Part shown: positions 1-6,288 of the stretch, piece after piece
Layout of the letters: each line of letters opens with the position of its first letter
Numbering within the stretch: the stretch's first letter is position 1
Assembly (NCBI GenBank): GCA_900552365.1
Contig: URZP01000037.1
Span: 1-13,174 of the forward strand
DNA: 13,174 bases
Direction of reading: 5' to 3'
Source: an uncultured Coriobacteriaceae bacterium
GTDB taxonomy: Bacteria > Actinomycetota > Coriobacteriia > Coriobacteriales > Eggerthellaceae
Notes under the pieces: model-generated
What the model saw: only the letters and a program-made list of their open reading frames with translations
The model's database searches: none
Told to the model about the DNA's origin: nothing
Program-made: the position numbers and the translations under genes

Positions 1-39
1 TAGAGAAAGGGCCTGACCCAGAATATCTGGGCCAGGCCC
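1..39 (-). terminator. second (distal) hairpin terminator downstream of tRNA-Leu
   Basis: A 12-bp stem (positions 9-20 with 28-39, one G-T pair in the RNA) encloses a 7-base loop. On the minus strand it is followed by TTTCTCTA at the window edge, an imperfect T tract. On the plus strand no T tract follows, so it reads as a minus-strand terminator backing up the stronger one at 71-100. It could instead belong to something that lies mostly outside the window. Confidence 0.55.
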
Positions 40-70
40 GACTTTGCCTCTTGACAATGTCCTGCTCATA

Positions 71-100
71 TTAAAAAAGCGACCCTTATAAGGGTCGCTT
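71..100 (-). terminator. rho-independent terminator of tRNA-Leu
   Basis: Positions 77-100 form a perfect 24-base palindrome (AAGCGACCC half-site and its complement around TTATAA). On the minus strand it runs directly into a run of six T residues (positions 73-78), some shared with the stem. It starts 10 bases after the encoded CCA of the tRNA, the expected place for tRNA transcript termination. Confidence 0.85.
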
Positions 101-109
101 AAATCTTCG

Positions 110-199
110 TGGTGTCGGAGGCGGGACTTGAACCCGCAAGCCCGAAATATGGGCACTAGCACCTCAAGCTAGCGCGTCTGCCAATTCCGCCACTCCGAC
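110..199 (-). tRNA. tRNA-Leu, anticodon GAG, CCA encoded
   Basis: The minus strand folds as a class II tRNA. The acceptor stem GTCGGAG pairs with CTCCGAC, followed by discriminator A and an encoded CCA at 110-112. The anticodon stem CTAGC/GCTAG holds the loop TTGAGGT, giving anticodon GAG (positions 163-165), which reads the leucine codons CUC and CUU. The long variable arm (GCCC/GGGC stem) and the T arm GCGGG-TTCAAGT-CCCGC are intact. The long variable arm and discriminator A are leucine-tRNA hallmarks. It lies 65 bases after secG, has a good promoter of its own at 226-254, and two terminators follow it. No defect is seen. Confidence 0.97.
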
Positions 200-210
200 A
201 TTCATTGCTT

Positions 211-247
211 GCGCAACGATTGATTACTATATCTTAAGTCGTTGCGC
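211..247. repeat. 9-bp inverted repeat around the tRNA-Leu promoter -10 box
   Basis: GCGCAACGA at 211-219 is repeated in inverted form as TCGTTGCGC at 239-247, with 19 bases between. One arm lies in the -35/-10 spacer and the other at the predicted start of the tRNA transcript, so the dyad straddles the -10 box. It could be an operator, or an RNA hairpin in read-through transcripts from secG. No T tract follows on either strand, so it is not a standard terminator. A 9-bp dyad of this spacing can occur by chance in 13 kb. Confidence 0.45.
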
Positions 248-254
248 TTGTCAT
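226..254 (-). promoter_or_regulatory. sigma-70-type promoter of tRNA-Leu
   Basis: On the minus strand ATGACA (-35, positions 249-254, five of six consensus bases) and TATAGT (-10, positions 226-231, five of six) are separated by exactly 17 bases. The predicted transcript start near 219 leaves about 20 bases of 5' leader before the mature tRNA at 199. Confidence 0.7.
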
Positions 255-264
255 GAGGAAATTT

Positions 265-522
265 CTAATTTGTTGAAATAGTTCCCTGCGGGTACAGAAG
301 CCTAAGCGCAACCAGGGACACCGCGAATACGATAACGCAGATAATGGTGATGCGGTCGAGGTTCTTCTCGACAATGCTGGTACCGGTTTGAGACGAATAA
401 ACAGCGCTGGCGATCATATCGGAAATGCCGGTTCCTTTACCAGAATGCAACATGATGAACACGATCAGGCCAATGCCCGAAGCGAACAGAAGGATAAGAA
501 ACAAAATTGCCAAGGGACTCAC
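265..522 (-). CDS. secG: SecG, protein translocase subunit
   Basis: SecG is the small subunit of the SecYEG channel in the cytoplasmic membrane and assists SecA-driven protein export. The 85-residue product has the family plan: a first membrane segment at about residues 4-24, a polar loop with a glycine-rich SGKGTGIS stretch (27-34), and a second membrane segment at about 57-77. The start is GTG at 520-522, with GGGGTG about 7 bases upstream. An ATG further upstream is in another frame and stops at once. Length is typical of SecG (roughly 70-110 residues). It is the last protein gene of the minus-strand series, 78 bases after gpmI, and a promoter can be read in that gap. Actinobacteria usually carry secG just after tpiA; here gpmI intervenes. 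Confidence 0.93.
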   Translation of the reverse strand: MSPLAILFLILLFASGIGLIVFIMLHSGKGTGISDMIASAVYSSQTGTSIVEKNLDRITIICVIVFAVSLVALRLLYPQGTISTN

Positions 523-568
523 TATTCACACCCCATGTGATCGGAAACTTTCAACCAACGAACAAAAG

Positions 569-597
569 ATTATAAACGACCTGATGGTCATGCGCAA
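569..597 (-). promoter_or_regulatory. probable promoter of secG
   Basis: In the 78-base gap between gpmI and secG the minus strand has a perfect -10 TATAAT (569-574) and TTGCGC (592-597) exactly 17 bases upstream; the latter matches only TTG of the -35 consensus. It would give a leader of about 40 bases before the secG GTG. It would let secG be expressed apart from the glycolytic genes. Confidence 0.5.
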
Positions 598-600
598 TCT

Positions 601-2169
601 CTACACCAAAAGGTCGCGACCGGTCATTTCTTGCGGAACATCAAGACCGATCATCGACAAAAGCGTAGGAGCAAGATCGCACAATGCGCCCTTCGAGCCA
701 TCCAGTTTCATATCACGCCCAGAGTAGTCGATAAGAGCCAAGGGCACCGGCGCCGTAGTATGCGCCGTGAACGGAGCTCCATCATCCGCGATCATCTTGT
801 CGGCATTGCCATGATCGGCAGTGAGCAGCGCAATGCCGCCCTTGCGCTCGAGCGCGGCAAGAACCTTGCCCACACCCGCGTCAACCGCCTCGACTGCCGC
901 TACGGCTGCCGGGATGACGCCGGTGTGCCCCACCATGTCGCAGTTGGCGAAATTCACGATGTAAACGTCAGCCTCATCGGCATCGATGGCCTTTGCAAGA
1001 GCATCGGCCACAGCCGGCTCGGACATCTCGGGCTGAAGATCGTATGTGGCGACCTTCGGTGAGGCGATAAGCTCGCGCTCCTCCCCCGTCTTAGCCTGCT
1101 CAATGCCGCCATTCAAGAAGAAAGTGACATGAGCGTACTTCTCGGTTTCAGCAATATGGTACTGACGAAGACCGGCAGACGACAGAACATCAGCAAGGAC
1201 ATTCCGCGGAAATTCCTTCTTGAATGCCACCGGCGCATCGAACTCAGCGTCGTATTCGGTAAAGCACACGAATGAGACGCGCGGGTGCTCGCCGCGATCG
1301 AAGCCATCGAAATCATCCTGGATGAAAGCACGGGTGATCTGACGTGCGCGATCGGGACGGAAGTTGAAGAAAACGACCGAATCGCCCTCTTTCACGCCAT
1401 GATCGACAAGGGAAACGGGAACGACGAACTCGTCGGTGACATCGTTCTCGTACGAAGCTTCCATTGCCTGCGCCGCAGTTCCCTGGAACATCGGTGCCGC
1501 ATGTGCAATCGCGTTGTACGCAAGCTCCACGCGCTCCCAGCGGTTATCGCGATCCATCGCATAATATCGGCCGCTTACAGACGCAATGCGCGCCTCGAAC
1601 GTCTCGTCACTCAAATCATTCAAGACGTTCTGCAGCTGAGCGATATATCCCTCGCCGCTTTTCGGCGGAACGTCACGCCCGTCCATGAAGCAATGGACGA
1701 GTACCTGAGGAACACCATGTTCTTTAGCTGCGCGGACAAGCGCGTACAGGTGCTCGTTCGAAGAGTGAACGCCGCCGTCCGAAACCAAACCCATGAAATG
1801 AAGGGCGCGGCCTTCATTTCTGGCGTTGTCGAACGCCGCGTTGATAACCTCATTTTTGGCGATGGAGCCGTCTTCGCATGCATGGTTGATGCGCGTAAGC
1901 TCTTGATAAACCACACGGCCGGCACCGATATTCAGATGACCCACCTCGGAGTTGCCCATCTGTCCCTGGGGAAGGCCAACCGCCTCGCCCGAAGCCTCAA
2001 GCTGGGTGGTGCTGAAGCGATCGAAGATCGCATCGAGGTTGGGGGTGTTCGCAAGCGAGATCGCGTTTCCCGGACCCGCCTCGGCAATGCCGAAGCCGTC
2101 CATGATGATCAAGCATGCGGGAAGGGTGAGCCGAGCGTCATGCTTGCACTGTGCGTCATTAATACTCAT
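601..2169 (-). CDS. gpmI: 2,3-bisphosphoglycerate-independent phosphoglycerate mutase
   Basis: This cytoplasmic enzyme interconverts 3-phosphoglycerate and 2-phosphoglycerate without a bisphosphoglycerate cofactor, using two metal ions, usually manganese. From the ATG at 2167-2169 the product has 522 residues, slightly above the usual 505-515. Visible motifs are IMDGFG with metal ligand Asp24, GNSEVGH with the phosphorylated Ser74, MDGRD (162-166), the FRPDRARQ substrate loop (270-277), CDMVGHTG (410-417), TADHGN with Asp452/His453, and His470. The inserted phosphotransferase domain lies at roughly 90-310. The chosen ATG overlaps the tpiA stop as ATGA, implying translational coupling; an in-frame GTG at 2176-2178 would add three residues. 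All active-site motifs appear intact. It follows gap, pgk and tpiA, so the series covers adjacent glycolytic steps; enolase is not in the window. Confidence 0.97.
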   Translation of the reverse strand: MSINDAQCKHDARLTLPACLIIMDGFGIAEAGPGNAISLANTPNLDAIFDRFSTTQLEASGEAVGLPQGQMGNSEVGHLNIGAGRVVYQELTRINHACEDGSIAKNEVINAAFDNARNEGRALHFMGLVSDGGVHSSNEHLYALVRAAKEHGVPQVLVHCFMDGRDVPPKSGEGYIAQLQNVLNDLSDETFEARIASVSGRYYAMDRDNRWERVELAYNAIAHAAPMFQGTAAQAMEASYENDVTDEFVVPVSLVDHGVKEGDSVVFFNFRPDRARQITRAFIQDDFDGFDRGEHPRVSFVCFTEYDAEFDAPVAFKKEFPRNVLADVLSSAGLRQYHIAETEKYAHVTFFLNGGIEQAKTGEERELIASPKVATYDLQPEMSEPAVADALAKAIDADEADVYIVNFANCDMVGHTGVIPAAVAAVEAVDAGVGKVLAALERKGGIALLTADHGNADKMIADDGAPFTAHTTAPVPLALIDYSGRDMKLDGSKGALCDLAPTLLSMIGLDVPQEMTGRDLLV

Positions 2170-2939
2170 TTCAGGCACGCCTCGATCATAGTGACGAAGG
2201 ACCTCGCTTCGAGGCTGGCGCCGCCAACCAAACCACCGTCAACGTCCGGCTGCGCGATAAGGTCGTTCACGTTGGCGGGTTTCATCGAGCCGCCGTACAG
2301 GATGCGCATCTCATCAGCCGTTGCCTGGCCGAAAAGCTCGGCAAGCGTGGCGCGGATGGCGGCACAAACCTCCTGAGCCTGCTCGGGCAAAGCCGTGCGG
2401 CCGGTACCGATGGCCCAGATAGGCTCGTATGCGACGACGCATTGAGCGCCCTCGACGGCATCCATACCAGCAAAGGCGGCCTTGACCTGAGCGCAAACGA
2501 ATTCGTTCGTCTCATGCGCGTCATGCACGGCAAGAGACTCGCCCACGCAGACGATAGGATGCATGCCCTTGTCAACCAATGCCTTAGCTTTGCGGTTGAC
2601 ATCCTCGTTCGTCTCGCCGAACAGGCCACGACGCTCGGAATGACCGACGATGCAGTACTCCGCGCGCGCCTCCTTCAGCATGCCGATGGAGATCTCGCCG
2701 GTGTATGCGCCTGACTCTTCCCAATAGCAGTTCTGCGCACCCAAGGCGATGTGCGACTTGTCGAAATCGAACACCGTCCATACGGGCTTGATGTCAAGGA
2801 ACGGCGGGCAAACGACGATGTCGACGCGCTCTTTCCAGTCCTTCTCGTATTCGTTTGAAATCTCTTGGGCAAGCACCACCGCTTCCGAGATGGTGTTGTT
2901 CATCTTCCAATTGCCGGCCATCATGGGTATACGGGCCAT
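2166..2939 (-). CDS. tpiA: triose-phosphate isomerase
   Basis: This enzyme interconverts dihydroxyacetone phosphate and glyceraldehyde-3-phosphate in glycolysis, as a cytoplasmic dimer. The 257-residue TIM-barrel protein has the usual length of about 250. Catalytic residues are present: Asn10 and Lys12 in GNWKMN, His100 in CIVGHSERR, and Glu172 in VAYEPIWAIGTG, which leads into flexible loop 6. The phosphate-binding motifs YGGS (215-218) and GGLVGGASL (235-243) are also intact. The ATG at 2937-2939 is preceded by AAGGAG with a 6-7 base gap, a strong ribosome binding site. It lies 40 bases downstream of pgk, and its stop codon overlaps the gpmI start by the ATGA arrangement. Confidence 0.98.
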   Translation of the reverse strand: MARIPMMAGNWKMNNTISEAVVLAQEISNEYEKDWKERVDIVVCPPFLDIKPVWTVFDFDKSHIALGAQNCYWEESGAYTGEISIGMLKEARAEYCIVGHSERRGLFGETNEDVNRKAKALVDKGMHPIVCVGESLAVHDAHETNEFVCAQVKAAFAGMDAVEGAQCVVAYEPIWAIGTGRTALPEQAQEVCAAIRATLAELFGQATADEMRILYGGSMKPANVNDLIAQPDVDGGLVGGASLEARSFVTMIEACLK

Positions 2940-2979
2940 ATTGTCTCCTTACCTGCGAAAACGCGGTTTACAAGGGTAA

Positions 2980-4167
2980 CTAGGCCATAAGAGCGGCCAC
3001 ACCGGGCAGCTCTTTGCCTTCGACAAGCTCCATCGAGGCGCCGCCGCCGGTGGAGATGAAGGTCATCTGATCGGCCAGATCGAACTTATTCACAGCCGCA
3101 ACGCTATCGCCACCGCCGATGATGGTATCGGCCTCCTTGTTGGCGGCAACCGCCAAAGCGACGTCCTTGGTGCCAACGGCGAATGCGTCCATTTCGAACA
3201 CACCCATGGGGCCGTTCCAGAACACGGTCTTGCCCTCGGCAATGGCCTGCGCGTAGATCTTGGCGGTTTCGGGGCCGATGTCTAGACCCATCATGTCGTC
3301 GGGGATCTCGTCTACGGTGACGGTCTTGGTGTTGGCATCTTCGGCGAACTTGTCGGCAACGACGACGTCAACGGGCAAGAGCAGTTTGACATCCTTTTCG
3401 GCCGCGCGCTTGATCATCTCGCCAGCGCGCTCGACCCAATCTTCTTCCTTAAGAGAGGTGCCGACCTTCTTACCCTGAGCAAGAAGGAAGGTGAAGCACA
3501 TGCCGCCGCCGATGATAAGCGTGTCGGCCTTGTCCATAAGCGCATCGATAACCTGAATCTTGTCGGAAACCTTGCTGCCGCCGAGAATGGCCACGAAGGG
3601 GCGCTTGGGCTGATCAAGCATACCGGTTAGAGTTGAAACCTCGTTGGCCATGAGATAGCCGGCATATGCAGGCAAAAGGTTCGCAAGGCCAGCCGTGGAG
3701 GCGTGTGCGCGATGGGCGGTGCCGAACGCGTCGTTCACGTAAACCTCGCCAAGCTTGGCAAGCTCTTCGCAGAATGCAGGGTCGTTCTTCTTCTCGCGCT
3801 TGTCGAAGCGAAGGTTCTCGATAAGGAGAACCTGACCGTCCTTAAGGGAAGCGGCCTTGGCCTGAGCGTCGGGACCGACCACGTCGGTGGCGAAGACGAC
3901 AGGCGAACCCAAAAGCTCGGACAGGCGCAGGGCTGCGGGGCGAAGGGAGAATTCCTCTTCGAAGCCCTCGCCGGACGGACGACCGCGATGGCTCATGAGA
4001 ACCAAGCGCGCGCCCTGCTCAAGAAGGTGCTTGATAGTGGGAAGGGCAGCCTTGATACGCGTGTCGTCGGTGACGACGCCGTCCTTCACGGGAACGTTGA
4101 AATCGACGCGCATGACAACACGTTTGCCCGAGGCATCCAGCTGATCGATCATCTTAAGATCGGCCAT
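2980..4167 (-). CDS. pgk: phosphoglycerate kinase
   Basis: This cytoplasmic enzyme makes ATP and 3-phosphoglycerate from 1,3-bisphosphoglycerate and ADP. The 395-residue product matches the bacterial monomer length. Substrate-binding motifs in the N-terminal domain are VDFNVPV (21-27) and SHRGRP (59-64). The C-terminal nucleotide domain carries GGGDSVAAV (from about 351) and STGGGAS (about 372-378). The ATG at 4165-4167 has a textbook AGGAGG five bases upstream. A 111-base gap separates it from gap, holding a strong hairpin next to the gap stop codon but no convincing promoter, so pgk probably depends on read-through from gap. Confidence 0.98.
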   Translation of the reverse strand: MADLKMIDQLDASGKRVVMRVDFNVPVKDGVVTDDTRIKAALPTIKHLLEQGARLVLMSHRGRPSGEGFEEEFSLRPAALRLSELLGSPVVFATDVVGPDAQAKAASLKDGQVLLIENLRFDKREKKNDPAFCEELAKLGEVYVNDAFGTAHRAHASTAGLANLLPAYAGYLMANEVSTLTGMLDQPKRPFVAILGGSKVSDKIQVIDALMDKADTLIIGGGMCFTFLLAQGKKVGTSLKEEDWVERAGEMIKRAAEKDVKLLLPVDVVVADKFAEDANTKTVTVDEIPDDMMGLDIGPETAKIYAQAIAEGKTVFWNGPMGVFEMDAFAVGTKDVALAVAANKEADTIIGGGDSVAAVNKFDLADQMTFISTGGGASMELVEGKELPGVAALMA

Positions 4168-4237
4168 CGTTTCCTCCTGTTCATCGACCCATTGCAGATA
4201 AAACGGGTCATGGTTTCATCTTCCATTGGGAATGCAA

Positions 4238-4265
4238 GAAGGGGCGACCGATTGGCCGCCCCTTC
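4238..4265 (-). terminator. strong intercistronic hairpin between gap and pgk, possible partial terminator
   Basis: A 9-bp perfect stem (GAAGGGGCG at 4238-4246 with CGCCCCTTC at 4257-4265) extends by three more pairs, one of them G-T, to an AATC tetraloop. It begins 13 bases after the gap stop codon. On the minus strand it is followed by TTGCATT, a weak T tract, so full termination is doubtful. Likely roles are partial termination, or protection or processing of the gap mRNA end so that gap is made in excess of pgk. That role is inferred. Confidence 0.5.
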
Positions 4266-4278
4266 GCAGTGCCCGGTT

Positions 4279-5280
4279 TTAGAGCATGATCTTAGCGAGA
4301 TCCTTGACGCGGTTCGAGTAACCCCACTCGTTGTCGTACCAAGAAACGCACTTGATGGTGTCGCACTTGCCGCCCGGAACCATGGTGAGCTGGGCGTCGA
4401 AAATGGACGAATGAGCGTTGCCGATGACGTCGCTGGAAACGATGGGCTCTTCGGTGTACTCGAGGATGCCAGCCAGCTCGCCTTCTGCAGCGGCCTTCAT
4501 AGCAGCGTTGACCTCTTCCTTGGTGACCTCGCGCTCGAGCTGAACCGTAAGGTCGACGAGCGATCCGTCAGGGGTGGGAACGCGCACTGCGAAGCCGTCG
4601 AACTTGCCCTGAAGCTCGGGGAGAACCAGAGCAACGGCCTTCGCGGCACCGGTGGTGGTGGGAATGACGTTCTGTGCAGCGGCACGAGCGCGACGCAGGT
4701 CCTTGTGGGGAACATCCAGGATGCGCTGGTCGTTGGTGTAGGAGTGGATGGTGTTCATCAGGCCGCGCTTGATGCCGAAGTTCTCAAGCAGGACTTTGGC
4801 GAACGGGGCAAGGCAGTTGGTGGTGCAGGACGCGTTGGAGACGATGTTGTCCTTTTCCTTGTCGTAGTCCTTGTCGTTAACGCCCATGACGATGGTCTTA
4901 TCGACGTTGGTGCCAGGAGCGGTGATGATGACCTTCTTAGCACCTGCGGTGATGTGGTCCTTGGCGGTGTTGCCATCGCGGAAGAAGCCGGTGGCCTCGA
5001 CGACGACGTCGACGCCGAGCTCAGCCCAGGGGAGATTCTTCGGCTCGCGCTCGCAGCACACCTTGAAGGAGTGACCGTCGGCGGTGATGACGTCGCCATC
5101 AACCGTAACGGAGTCGTACACGCGGCCATGGACGGAATCGTACTTCAACAGGTGGGCCATGGTGTTGATGTCGCCCAGATCGTTGATTGCCACGACCTCG
5201 AGTTCCGGATCGTTCACGGCTGCACGGAAGACAAGGCGGCCAATGCGCCCGAAACCGTTGATAGCAACCTTCGTAGCCAT
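4279..5280 (-). CDS. gap: type I glyceraldehyde-3-phosphate dehydrogenase
   Basis: This cytoplasmic tetramer oxidises glyceraldehyde-3-phosphate with NAD and phosphate to 1,3-bisphosphoglycerate. The 333-residue product has the NAD-binding fold with INGFGRIGR (7-15), the catalytic Cys152 in NASCTTNC (149-156) and His179. The second half carries PHKDLRRAR (191-199) and the C-terminal SWYDNEWGYSNRV (313-325). Asp34 at the end of the second beta strand favours NAD over NADP and thus a glycolytic role; this residue rule is family knowledge. The ATG at 5278-5280 follows AAAGGGG with a 6-base gap. It is the first of the four sugar-phosphate genes, 78 bases after whiA, with an 8-bp inverted repeat in the gap and a strong hairpin after its stop. 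Confidence 0.98.
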   Translation of the reverse strand: MATKVAINGFGRIGRLVFRAAVNDPELEVVAINDLGDINTMAHLLKYDSVHGRVYDSVTVDGDVITADGHSFKVCCEREPKNLPWAELGVDVVVEATGFFRDGNTAKDHITAGAKKVIITAPGTNVDKTIVMGVNDKDYDKEKDNIVSNASCTTNCLAPFAKVLLENFGIKRGLMNTIHSYTNDQRILDVPHKDLRRARAAAQNVIPTTTGAAKAVALVLPELQGKFDGFAVRVPTPDGSLVDLTVQLEREVTKEEVNAAMKAAAEGELAGILEYTEEPIVSSDVIGNAHSSIFDAQLTMVPGGKCDTIKCVSWYDNEWGYSNRVKDLAKIML

Positions 5281-5324
5281 TCGTATCCCCTTTCATCAAG
5301 ATACTGTTCATGAAGCTAAGGTTA

Positions 5325-5347
5325 ACGTCGTCCATCTCAGACGACGT
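5325..5347. repeat. 8-bp inverted repeat between whiA and gap
   Basis: ACGTCGTC (5325-5332) and GACGACGT (5340-5347) form a perfect 8-bp dyad with a 7-base spacer, inside the 78-base whiA-gap gap. On the minus strand it is followed by TTAACC and, 16 bases later, TATCTT, a weak -35/-10 pair that would give a very short gap leader. The dyad could be an operator or a leaky terminator that insulates whiA from gap. No T tract follows on the minus strand. Confidence 0.4.
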
Positions 5348-5358
5348 ACTGTTTCATT

Positions 5359-6288
5359 TTACCCCTTAACCTCGCGCGCCATTTGCTCGATTCGGCGAAC
5401 GCGATGGTATACGGCTGATTTCGAAAGCGGAGGGGACGCGTACTCCCCCAATTCCTTGAGCGTGGCATCGGGATGCTTGGCCCGTAGGCGGATGATTTCC
5501 TGCAGCGCAGGCGGCAGGTTGTCCAGCCCGTACGTCTCAAGGACGATGCGCATGGCGTAAATCTGGTCGAACGAAGCGTTCGCGGTTTTGATCTGGTTGG
5601 CGACCTCGGCGTTGATCAGGCGGTTCGTGTCGTTGCGCACGCTTTTCACCACGCGAGCGTCCTCCATGACAATGGCGGCGTGGTGCGCGCCGACGAAAGC
5701 CAAGAACTCAAGGATGGCCTCGCCGCTTTTCAGGTACACCATATACGAATTGCGACGCTGCTGAACGCGAGCCGCTATCCCCTTCTCGGCCATCAGCTCG
5801 ACTAAGCCGTTGGCTAGCGGTTCGCTTTCGACCGTGATCTCGAAATGGAAATCGCCGCGCGGATTGGAGACGAAACCGCTGCCCAAGAACGCGCCGCGCA
5901 AATATGCCGCGGCACAGCACTGCTTGTTCACCAGCGACGGCTTGATGCCAAGCTCGAGACCGTCTTCGCCAAGCACGCCAAGATCGACGAGCGCCTCGGC
6001 GAGCTTAGGCTGAACGGGGATGTTGATCAGGTAATTCGGTGTTTGATGCAAAACGCTTCTACGAACGGTGAGCTCGGTTTTCAGCCCGTAAATCTCGTGC
6101 ACCAGGCGAATGACCAAGCGCGCGACGGAAGGCGTGTCGGTTGCCACCTCGACGCGATAGCGGTTCTTGCCGCTGAAGAACAGCGTGCCCTCGATGCGGA
6201 TTATGGCCGCAAGCTGCGCGCGGCCGCAATGCGAGCACACGGGCTCGACACGCGAGAGCTCTTCTTTCACATCCGAGGTGAACGACAC
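5359..6288 (-). CDS. whiA: WhiA family DNA-binding regulator
   Basis: WhiA is a conserved Gram-positive protein that regulates sporulation genes with WhiB in Streptomyces and affects division and chromosome segregation in Bacillus. The 309-residue product has the usual length. The N-terminal and central part is the degenerate LAGLIDADG homing-endonuclease-like fold, with AAYLRGAFLGSGFV (127-140). The C-terminal helix-turn-helix region runs from about 262 to 300, after the conserved NRLINAEVANQIK segment (222-234). A CSHC motif at 18-21 is visible. The start is GTG at 6286-6288 with GGAGGTG 8 bases upstream; both lie inside the end of yvcK, a 22-base overlap that suggests translational coupling. 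In a non-sporulating coriobacterium the targets are unknown. Confidence 0.95.
   Translation of the reverse strand: MSFTSDVKEELSRVEPVCSHCGRAQLAAIIRIEGTLFFSGKNRYRVEVATDTPSVARLVIRLVHEIYGLKTELTVRRSVLHQTPNYLINIPVQPKLAEALVDLGVLGEDGLELGIKPSLVNKQCCAAAYLRGAFLGSGFVSNPRGDFHFEITVESEPLANGLVELMAEKGIAARVQQRRNSYMVYLKSGEAILEFLAFVGAHHAAIVMEDARVVKSVRNDTNRLINAEVANQIKTANASFDQIYAMRIVLETYGLDNLPPALQEIIRLRAKHPDATLKELGEYASPPLSKSAVYHRVRRIEQMAREVKG

Noticed and set aside
40..80. Plus-strand promoter starting with TTGACA at 51-56
   Set aside because: No -10 box lies 16-18 bases downstream, and the region falls between two minus-strand terminators.
110..199. tRNA gene as an integration site for a mobile element
   Set aside because: No integrase or direct repeat of the tRNA end is visible in the window; the sequence to the left is not available.
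1285..2376. 363-codon plus-strand open frame opposite gpmI and tpiA
   Set aside because: Antisense shadow of two intact enzymes; no domain and no supporting ribosome binding site.
3703..5313. 536-codon plus-strand open frame opposite pgk and gap
   Set aside because: It is antisense to two certain genes and reflects codon bias in GC-rich DNA. It crosses their intergenic gap, has no recognisable domain and consists of Val/Gly/Asp-rich sequence.
5359..6288. WhiA as an active homing endonuclease
   Set aside because: The LAGLIDADG-like fold in WhiA is degenerate and the protein is a known DNA-binding regulator with a helix-turn-helix; there is no intron or intein context.
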